Origin: Halogranum gelatinilyticum
Lineage (GTDB): Archaea > Halobacteriota > Halobacteria > Halobacteriales > Haloferacaceae
Direction: 5' to 3'
Length of the DNA stretch: 64,000 nucleotides
Assembly (NCBI RefSeq): GCF_900103715.1
Contig: NZ_FNHL01000001.1
Location: forward strand, 1,097,295 to 1,161,294
In this document: piece after piece, positions 58,416 through 64,000 of the stretch
Numbering within the stretch: position 1 is the stretch's first letter
How the letters are laid out: the number at the start of each line of letters is the position of its first letter
Notes under the pieces: model-generated
What the model was told of the DNA's origin: nothing
The model's database searches: none
Seen by the model: only the letters and a program-made list of their open reading frames with translations
Program-made: the position numbers and the translations under genes

Positions 58416-59102
58416 ATGGTCTCGGTCTCCGCGAAACAGCAGCGGTACGCCGTCGTCGGCCTCGCCCTCCTCCTCGTGTTCAACCCGTTCTACCTCGACG
58501 GGGTGCTCCACTTCGACGACCCGAACCGCTACGAGTACCACGCCGCAGCGGTGGAGTTCAGAGACGACGGCACGCCGGACCTCCCACTGGATCTCTACGG
58601 CCGCAGCCTCGACGACGAGATGGCCTGTTTCCTCACGGAGGACCGGGGCTGCGCGCTCGAACAGCACGTTCTCGACCACGGCGGGTCGATTCCGACGGAC
58701 GAGGACCGCCCCTACGCGACCTACGACTACGTCTACGTCGACGGAGCGTTCTACTCGGTCGAGTACACGGGGACCGACGACGGGGCTCGAATGCACCTGA
58801 ACGAGACGACGCGCGAGACCGCACTCGGTGTCGTCTCGGAGCCACTGGCCTTTGCTTCAGACGGCGCGCAAGAAGTCGTCCGCGACGGCCCGGTCACCCG
58901 CCGGACGGCCATCCCCGACGCGTACCAGCTGCTCGTCGACGACGGGAACTACTACGTCGTCTACGCCGAGGAGGGGCGGTTCTACGGCGAGGACTCCTTC
59001 GAGCGGCGACGGGGAACCGGAACGGCCATCGAGACGGCCATCTCGGCCGTCGGCGTCCTCGTCGGTCTCGGACTGTGGACCGTGGTCACCGGTCGCCGCT
59101 AA
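58416..59102 (+). CDS. Exported haloarchaeal protein with two membrane segments
   Basis: This 228-residue protein has an N-terminal hydrophobic segment (about 11-29) and a C-terminal one (about 204-222), with a beta-rich domain between them. The domain holds two Cys (CFLTEDRGC) likely to form a disulfide, so it is probably outside the cell. I recognise no family. Its stop shares four bases with the convergent peroxiredoxin gene. Confidence 0.75.
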   Translation: MVSVSAKQQRYAVVGLALLLVFNPFYLDGVLHFDDPNRYEYHAAAVEFRDDGTPDLPLDLYGRSLDDEMACFLTEDRGCALEQHVLDHGGSIPTDEDRPYATYDYVYVDGAFYSVEYTGTDDGARMHLNETTRETALGVVSEPLAFASDGAQEVVRDGPVTRRTAIPDAYQLLVDDGNYYVVYAEEGRFYGEDSFERRRGTGTAIETAISAVGVLVGLGLWTVVTGRR

Positions 59103-59593
59103 CGCGCGTCTTCGACCGCCGCTCGAACCTCTTCCGTGAGTTCGTCGAAGTCGGGGTTCTCGTCACCCTCGCGGACCCACGCGTACGTGACGACGCCGTC
59201 GGTGTCGACGACGAACGTCGCTCGTTCGGCGACCTCGACCATCCCGTACATATCCTCGAGGACGGCGTCGTACTCGTGGATGACCTCGTGGTCCCAGTCC
59301 GAGAGCATCGGGAAGTTGAGGTTCTCCTGCTGAATCCAGATGTTCTGTGCGAACGGGAGGTCGACGCTAAGACCGTAGACCTGCGCGTCGAGGTCGTCGA
59401 ACAGATGCATCGTGTCCCGGAGCGCGCACATCTGGTCCGTACAGCCGCTGGTGAACGCCGCGGGATAGAACGAGAGGACGGTCGGCCCGTCGGCGACGGC
59501 GTCGCTGAGGGTAAACGGTTCGAGGTCGTTGTACGCGTCACCGCCCGCTTTCGGGACGGTGAAGTCTGGTGCGGTGTCTCCGATGTCGACCAT
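59099..59593 (-). CDS. Peroxiredoxin (AhpC/TSA, BCP-like)
   Basis: This 164-residue thiol peroxidase has the peroxidatic motif YPAAFTSGC (Cys51), then Cys56 five residues on, as in atypical two-Cys BCP enzymes. The Thr (T48) and the distant Arg typical of the fold are also present. It reduces peroxides with a thioredoxin-like donor. The ATG at 59593 gives MVDIGDTAPDFTVPKAGG. It lies between the AMP-pathway genes, but no link is evident. Confidence 0.93.
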   Translation of the reverse strand: MVDIGDTAPDFTVPKAGGDAYNDLEPFTLSDAVADGPTVLSFYPAAFTSGCTDQMCALRDTMHLFDDLDAQVYGLSVDLPFAQNIWIQQENLNFPMLSDWDHEVIHEYDAVLEDMYGMVEVAERATFVVDTDGVVTYAWVREGDENPDFDELTEEVRAAVEDAR

Positions 59594-59655
59594 ATCTCTC
59601 ACTGGGGCGGTCGGTATTTCACGGTTCCCCCGACGGGACTCGCCGTCTGCGTCGA

Positions 59656-60621
59656 CTACTGGCCCGATTCCAGCCACGGCTCGGTCGTCTGCTCGCCGAA
59701 CAGTTCGCGCATGAGCATGACGATGCTCTCCGGCGGGAACTGGCCGCGTTCGGTGACGATGGCGTCGATGTAGCGCGGCGGCGTCACGTCGAAGGCGGGG
59801 TTGACGACCGTGGGGTCACCGATGGCCGCTTTCTCCTCGGGCGAGATGATCTCCGACTCGTCGCGCATCTCGATGTCGACGCTCTGGCCGGTCAGCGTCC
59901 CCGGATGCAGTTTGAACGTCTGGGCGGCGACGACGACGGGCGTTCCTCTATCTCTCGCGTTGACGGCCAGCCCGCTCGTCCCGATCTTGTTGATGACGCT
60001 GCCGTCGGCGGCGATGGAGTCGGCTCCAACCATCACGTGGTCGACGTCGTTAAGATACCGCCGGGCCGCGCTGTCGACGATGAGCGTCACGGGGACGCCG
60101 AGTTCGTGCAGCCGTTCGGCGGTGATGTGGCCCTGGTTCCGCGGGCGGGTCTCCTTGACGATGGCCGTCAGCTCCTTGCCCTGCTCGACGGCTGCTTCGA
60201 CGCACGCGAGCACGGCCGTCGAGTGGCAGTGGGTCATGATGCGGTCGCCGTCCTTCAGGCGGTTGGCACCGACCGCGCCGAGGTCCGTCTGCGACCGTTC
60301 GAGCCGGTCACAGAACCGGTCGGCGGCAGCGACAGTGTTCGAACGAAGGTCCTCGACCGTCGCGCCCTCCATCCCGTGGAGGACGTATCGGAGGGCGTTC
60401 GGGAGGCTGACCGCCGTCGGCCGGGTGTCGTGGAGGGCGCGTGCGGCAGCGCGGAGTTCGGCGCGGAACGTCTCGGGCGTCTCGGCCTCGCTCTCGACCG
60501 CCTGCGTTCGGAGGGCTGAGGCCGCGGCGTCGGCGATCTTCGCCGCGCCCCGAATCTCCATCGTCCCGATGTCGTCGGCGACGCGCCGGACCTCGGGACG
60601 AACCCGAATGTGCGGGTCCAT
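59656..60621 (-). CDS. Ribose-1,5-bisphosphate isomerase
   Basis: This 321-residue member of the eIF2B/MtnA family converts ribose 1,5-bisphosphate into ribulose 1,5-bisphosphate. The catalytic pair known from Thermococcus (Cys133 and Asp202) is matched by Cys132 (THCHSTAV) and Asp201 (VMVGADSI). ETRPRNQGH and the NKIGTSGLA turn are also typical. The ATG at 60621 gives MDPHIRVRPEVRRVADDIGTMEIRGAA. It is 44 bases downstream of AMP phosphorylase on the same strand, and so is co-transcribed with it. Confidence 0.93.
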   Translation of the reverse strand: MDPHIRVRPEVRRVADDIGTMEIRGAAKIADAAASALRTQAVESEAETPETFRAELRAAARALHDTRPTAVSLPNALRYVLHGMEGATVEDLRSNTVAAADRFCDRLERSQTDLGAVGANRLKDGDRIMTHCHSTAVLACVEAAVEQGKELTAIVKETRPRNQGHITAERLHELGVPVTLIVDSAARRYLNDVDHVMVGADSIAADGSVINKIGTSGLAVNARDRGTPVVVAAQTFKLHPGTLTGQSVDIEMRDESEIISPEEKAAIGDPTVVNPAFDVTPPRYIDAIVTERGQFPPESIVMLMRELFGEQTTEPWLESGQ

Positions 60622-60665
60622 GACACATTCTACGACGCCGAGGCATAAAAACCGGAGCCCGATGT

Positions 60666-62144
60666 TCACACCCGCTCGACCAGTGCCTCGTCCCGGCTCC
60701 GCACCCGGACCGCCTCGCTCTTGTCGACCAACCGCTCGGCATCCGTCAGCTTCTCCGCGCTCTCGGCGTGGACGGTGAAGAGGGGGTCGCCGGGGACGAT
60801 CTCGTCGCCGACGCGACAGTGGAGGACCATCCCGGCCGCCTTGTCTCGCGGCGCGCCCGCCCGCCGGGCAATGTCGCTCACGAGGCGGTTGTCGACGTGG
60901 GTGACGACGCCCGCGCGGTCGGCGGCGACGGGGAGTTCGTGACGGCCGGGGACGAGGTCGTCGACGGTCACGTCGGGGTCGCCGCCCTGCGCAGCTAGGA
61001 TGTCACGGAACGTCGCGAGTGCCCGTCCCGAGTCGAGAATCTCGGCCGCCTCGCCGCCACAGCCACAGCTCTCGAGGAGGATGTCGGCCAGCCGGAGGCT
61101 CTTCAGTCGCAGTTCCTCGGGACCGTTTCCGGCGAGCGTGTCCAGCACGTCCCGCGCTTCGAGAACCGGACCGATACCGCGGCCGATGGGCTGGGAGCCG
61201 CGCGTGATGGTACACTCGATGTGCATCCCGAGATGGTCGCCGACGCGTTTGAAGTCCTCCGCGAGTTCGCGGGCCGCCGCGAGGCTCTCGACTTTCGCCC
61301 CCTCGCCGTAGGGGACGTCGATGACGATGTGCGTCGACCCCGCGCTCTTCTTCTTCGAGAGGACCGAGGCGATGATCTGTCCCGGGGGGTCGATAGAGAG
61401 CGGCGTCTCCGCGCGGATGATCTTGTCGTCGACGGGCGAGAGGTTGACCGAGCCGCCCCAGACGAGACAGCCGTTCGTCTCCGTGACGATCTCCTTGATC
61501 TCGTCGAGCGAGAACTCCACGTCGCAGAGCACTTCCATCGTGTCGGCCGTCCCCGCGGGGGAGGTGACCGCCCGCGAGGAGGTCTTGGGAATCTTGATAC
61601 CCGCGGCGGCGACGATGGGGACGATGATCGGCGTGACGCGGTTGCCCGCGACGCCGCCGATGGAGTGTTTGTCGGCGACGACGGCGTCGTCCCACTGGAT
61701 GGCGTCGCCGACCTCGGCCATGCACTCCGCGAGATACATCGTCTCCTCCAAGGAGAGCCCGTTGGTGTACGTCCCCGTCACGTACGCGCCGAGTTCGACG
61801 TCCGAGAGGCGGTCCTGTTTGATGTCGAGGACGATTCTGTGTAACTCGTGTTTGTCCAACTCGATGTCGTCGAGTTTCTTCTTGATGTAGTGGACGGCGT
61901 TGGGCTGTGGCGCGGGAATCACGTCGACGTCGCCGGTGACGTAGCCGAGCCGTCGCGTGACGCCGAGCGTCCCCGGCTCGACCAGCTCGTCGGTGAACTC
62001 GACGATGCCGATGGCCGTGCGGCTGTCGTATTCGATCTGAATCCGGTCGAGCGGGTGGACGCCGAGTTCGGCGGCGTCGACGGTGTTGAGGAGGACGGTC
62101 GGCGCGCGCGAGCCGATGTCGATATACTGGGCGGCCAGCTTCAT
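60666..62144 (-). CDS. deoA: AMP phosphorylase
   Basis: This 492-residue enzyme of the thymidine phosphorylase family splits AMP (and other NMPs) with phosphate into base and ribose 1,5-bisphosphate. It has the N-terminal archaeal extension domain (about 1-85), DKHSIGGVAGNRVTPIIVPIVAAAG and KTSSRAVTSPAGTADTMEVL, plus a C-terminal lipoyl-like barrel (PVAADRAGVVTHVDNRLV). A TATA box at about 62165-62175 is 26 bases from ATG 62144, so I chose this over the start nine bases upstream (MSRMKL); the transcript would be leaderless. Confidence 0.94.
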   Translation of the reverse strand: MKLAAQYIDIGSRAPTVLLNTVDAAELGVHPLDRIQIEYDSRTAIGIVEFTDELVEPGTLGVTRRLGYVTGDVDVIPAPQPNAVHYIKKKLDDIELDKHELHRIVLDIKQDRLSDVELGAYVTGTYTNGLSLEETMYLAECMAEVGDAIQWDDAVVADKHSIGGVAGNRVTPIIVPIVAAAGIKIPKTSSRAVTSPAGTADTMEVLCDVEFSLDEIKEIVTETNGCLVWGGSVNLSPVDDKIIRAETPLSIDPPGQIIASVLSKKKSAGSTHIVIDVPYGEGAKVESLAAARELAEDFKRVGDHLGMHIECTITRGSQPIGRGIGPVLEARDVLDTLAGNGPEELRLKSLRLADILLESCGCGGEAAEILDSGRALATFRDILAAQGGDPDVTVDDLVPGRHELPVAADRAGVVTHVDNRLVSDIARRAGAPRDKAAGMVLHCRVGDEIVPGDPLFTVHAESAEKLTDAERLVDKSEAVRVRSRDEALVERV

Positions 62145-62164
62145 GCGAGACATAGTCTGTCGAT

Positions 62165-62175
62165 GTATAAATACT
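62165..62175 (-). promoter_or_regulatory. TATA box of the AMP phosphorylase operon
   Basis: On the minus strand the sequence GTATTTATACA is centred about 26 bases from the ATG at 62144, the normal distance from TATA box to transcription start in haloarchaea. It therefore supports a leaderless mRNA and decides between two possible start codons. Confidence 0.6.
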
Positions 62176-62306
62176 TCCCCGCGAACCGTCGAATTCGCGA
62201 AAAGCCCATGCACCAGGCTAGTGTCGTCCGTTTCTCGCCCAACGAGAACCACGCTCTCTTTATATGCTGTCACCGGGCGTCGTCTCATCTGTACAAGGTG
62301 AACAAG

Positions 62307-62858
62307 ATGAGCACTAACACATTCCAAAGCAAGATCGGCGGTCTGACTGTCACCGGGAAAGCCCACAGCCTCAGTGCGTGGTTCGTCCTCGCACTCCGGC
62401 TCATGATGGGGTTCGCGTTCACGTACGCTGGCGTCGAGAAGGTCCTCGGCCCGGAAGCGTTCAACGCACGCGGCTACCTCATGTTCGCCGTCCCCGAGAA
62501 CGGCGGCCCGGCCGTCGGCTTCCTGCAACTGTTCGCGACGAACGACCTACTCCTGGCCTTCGTCAACGTCGCCGTTCCGTGGGGTGAACTCGCCATCGGA
62601 CTGGCACTCGTCTTCGGCGTCCTGACCCGCTTTGCGGCGTTCTGGGGTGCCGTGATGATGCTCATGTTCTACCTCGGGAACTGGGACGTCGCCCACGGCG
62701 TCATCAACGGCGACTTCACCTACATGCTGGTGTTCCTCGCCGTCGCCGCCTTCGGTGCAGGCCGCATCCTCGGTCTCGACAGCTACATCGAGCAGTACGA
62801 GATCGACGGTGAACCGCTCATCGAGAAATACCCGATGCTCGACTACGTCCTCGGGTAA
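62307..62858 (+). CDS. DoxX-family membrane protein
   Basis: This 183-residue protein has four membrane helices of the DoxX/DoxD type (LRLMMGFAFTYAGVEKVLGPEAF, then ATNDLLLAFVNVAVPWGELAIGLALVFGVLTRFAAFWGAVMMLMF). In Acidianus DoxD is part of a thiosulfate:quinone oxidoreductase; most other members have no known activity. TTTATATG at about 62259-62266 is the likely TATA box. The start is ATG 62307; GTG 62298 is possible. Confidence 0.88.
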   Translation: MSTNTFQSKIGGLTVTGKAHSLSAWFVLALRLMMGFAFTYAGVEKVLGPEAFNARGYLMFAVPENGGPAVGFLQLFATNDLLLAFVNVAVPWGELAIGLALVFGVLTRFAAFWGAVMMLMFYLGNWDVAHGVINGDFTYMLVFLAVAAFGAGRILGLDSYIEQYEIDGEPLIEKYPMLDYVLG

Positions 62859-62882
62859 ACCACCCGAGGGGTCGACACGGGT

Positions 62883-62922
62883 CCGCGCCGATCCGTTCGA
62901 CGCCGCGCCGATCTGTTCGACG
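62883..62922. repeat. 20-base direct repeat, two copies
   Basis: CCGCGCCGATCCGTTCGACG and CCGCGCCGATCTGTTCGACG follow each other directly and differ at one base. They lie downstream of the DoxX gene in the 200-base space between two convergent genes. Confidence 0.75.
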
Positions 62923-63060
62923 CAGCCGCTGTGACGTTTTCTCCGGCCAAGTGCCGACGTTTTTGATTCCGAAGTCACTCCGATGCTTCCGACCGCTGAG
63001 TCACTGTTTTCGCCTCGCACCGTCTCCCCCGAGGTCAAATCGTCGCTGCCGAGGACACTG

Positions 63061-63345
63061 TCACTCGGCGTACAGCGAGTAGAAGATGACGACGAACCCG
63101 AACAGGGTGAGAAGCGAGTCCATCAGGATGCTCGTCGTGAGCTCGATGTTGAACACCTGGTCGAGCACGCCACCGAGCAGCGAGCCGAGGGTGACGATAC
63201 CGAAGCCGATGGCGAGCAGCTTCAGTGCCTGCGCGCCGGTCCGGCGGTAGGCCTTGTAACTGAAGAACGTGATGAGCCCGCCGAGGACGAGGATGCCCGT
63301 CTTGGCGACGACGATGGCCGTCGCGATGGTCGTACTGGCGACCAT
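63061..63345 (-). CDS. Small membrane protein paired with an HTH regulator
   Basis: This 94-residue protein has three hydrophobic segments (about 8-28, 40-60 and 68-90) with a short charged loop YKAYRRTGAQALK. The start ATG overlaps the stop of the HTH gene upstream by one base. A pair of HTH regulator and three-helix membrane protein recurs in haloarchaea, but no function is known to me. Confidence 0.8.
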   Translation of the reverse strand: MVASTTIATAIVVAKTGILVLGGLITFFSYKAYRRTGAQALKLLAIGFGIVTLGSLLGGVLDQVFNIELTTSILMDSLLTLFGFVVIFYSLYAE

Positions 63346-63719
63346 CAGGTCTGCCTCCTGACTTCGGCCCACATCGAGGCGAGGCGGTCCTCCGGTGCCC
63401 CGGCCTTCAGTTCGAGCGTGACGTCGAAGCTCCGGTCCTCGGCGAGCGCGATGGTGACCGAGTCGAACGCGACCCCGTAGCGGGTGGTGTGGTGGCCGTC
63501 GGTCCGCAGTTCGGTCGACTCGACCAGCAGTCCGGCGTCGGTCAGACTGTCCAGTTTCCGGTACGTCGTCGAGAGCGGCACGTCACAGGCGTCGGAGAGT
63601 TCACTTGCAGTCATCGGTTCGGAGAGTGCTCGAATCATCGCCCGTGAGGGCGGGTCGTCGAGTGCGTCGAGCACGGACTGGAGGTCCGCTTCGTCCTTGG
63701 GGGACTGCTCACGCAACAT
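63345..63719 (-). CDS. ArsR-like winged-helix transcriptional regulator
   Basis: This 124-residue protein has a winged HTH at about 12-75 (LQSVLDALDDPPSRAMIRALSEPMTASELSDACDVPLSTTYRKLDSLTDAGLL), then a short beta domain that may dimerise or sense a ligand. There are no metal-binding Cys pairs apart from a single Cys in the helix. The ATG at 63719 was chosen; a GTG three codons upstream is possible. It is translationally coupled to the three-helix membrane protein, which it may control or be controlled by. Confidence 0.87.
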   Translation of the reverse strand: MLREQSPKDEADLQSVLDALDDPPSRAMIRALSEPMTASELSDACDVPLSTTYRKLDSLTDAGLLVESTELRTDGHHTTRYGVAFDSVTIALAEDRSFDVTLELKAGAPEDRLASMWAEVRRQT

Positions 63720-63781
63720 TGTCGGCACGTTGAAACGCAGGCCTGCTAACTGTTGCGGTCAGCCGGAGGCGTCCCCGTTTG

Positions 63782-64000
63782 TCACTTTCGGCCGCTCTCC
63801 TCGGCGTTCGCCCGGTCGTAGGCGTGTGCGTTCCGCAACTCGCCAGCCCGAGCCAACACCGACGGCGTCCGACAGACACCTGACTCACCCGCCGCCTGCG
63901 GTACGGTGCAGTTGTTACAGTTCTCACAGACCGCACGAGTGTCGGCCGCCACCGACCCCTCCTCGTCCAAGAGCCGCGCTGGCAACTCGGGTTCGGCGTA
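63782..64000 (-). CDS. Cysteine-cluster protein, 5' end off the window
   Basis: The frame is open to the right edge, so only the last 72 residues are visible. They contain C-x2-C-x2-C-x11-C (CENCNNC, then GVC), a likely Fe-S or zinc site, followed by RTPSVLARAGELRNAHAYDRANAEESGRK. The C-terminal end after the cluster is short and charged. I do not recognise the family; an accessory Fe-S cluster tail is one possibility. Confidence 0.6.
   Translation of the reverse strand, partial: YAEPELPARLLDEEGSVAADTRAVCENCNNCTVPQAAGESGVCRTPSVLARAGELRNAHAYDRANAEESGRK

Overview
The window is chromosomal DNA from a haloarchaeon (class Halobacteria). The evidence is a very GC-rich sequence with strongly acidic proteins, TATA-box promoters very close to start codons, aIF1A, KEOPS Pcc1, ribosomal proteins uS15 and eS1, an archaeal SRP RNA, halocyanin, DpsA and Hel308. 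I cannot name the genus. Nearly everything is ordinary, tightly packed core chromosome. I see no insertion sequence, integrase, CRISPR array or rRNA operon.

Layout. 1-3.7 kb: a group of exported pilin-like proteins, the first cut by the left edge and the last a 576-residue protein with bactofilin-like repeats. 3.9-6.8 kb: a copper module (P1B-3 ATPase, SHOCT membrane protein, HMA-domain protein with a lost cysteine). 7.0-8.7 kb: two tRNA-Ala(GGC) genes and several duplicated tRNA 3' ends around aIF1A. 9.0-11.5 kb: the operon rps15, recJ-like, pcc1, rps3ae. 11.5-15.6 kb: halocyanin, archaetidylserine synthase, a double KaiC-like ATPase and the SRP RNA. 15.8-18.8 kb: a thiolase-like/OB-fold pair, an HxlR regulator and a divergent 32-residue cysteine-rich peptide. 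18.8-25.9 kb: an old yellow enzyme, a KaiC-like protein, a small gene behind an iron-box-like palindrome, DpsA, a nitrilase, a HEAT protein and a secreted phospholipase D-like protein. 25.9-29.7 kb: RecJ-like DHH protein, JAMM protease, RibL, biotin ligase. 29.8-33.8 kb: cytochrome oxidase subunit II, a CtaA-half/CtaB fusion, an Rdx-family protein and a methyltransferase.

33.8-45.6 kb: two tandem aldo/keto reductases, Gfo/Idh and alcohol dehydrogenases, an ABC-2 exporter, an HtrA-like protease, KDPG aldolase, a VOC protein and two PH-domain membrane proteins. 45.7-50.5 kb: DUF2071 and DUF4349 proteins, an inositol-phosphatase-family enzyme, lumazine synthase and an aminotransferase. 50.5-56.1 kb: a three-gene MacB-type ABC operon and Hel308. 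56.1-62.1 kb: a Na/Ca exchanger, then the archaeal AMP-degradation set: type III RuBisCO on the plus strand, ribose-1,5-bisphosphate isomerase and AMP phosphorylase on the minus strand, with a peroxiredoxin and a membrane protein between. 62.3-64 kb: DoxX, a small membrane protein with an HTH regulator, and a cysteine-cluster protein cut by the right edge.

How genes work together: AMP phosphorylase, R15P isomerase and RuBisCO convert AMP plus phosphate to 3-phosphoglycerate and form one complete salvage route within 5 kb. The strongest candidate for something undescribed is the HxlR regulator with a cysteine-rich tail facing a metallothionein-like peptide (11 Cys in 32 residues) across a shared promoter that holds a palindrome. 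Second is the set of tRNA-Ala 3'-end copies joined to inverted repeats.
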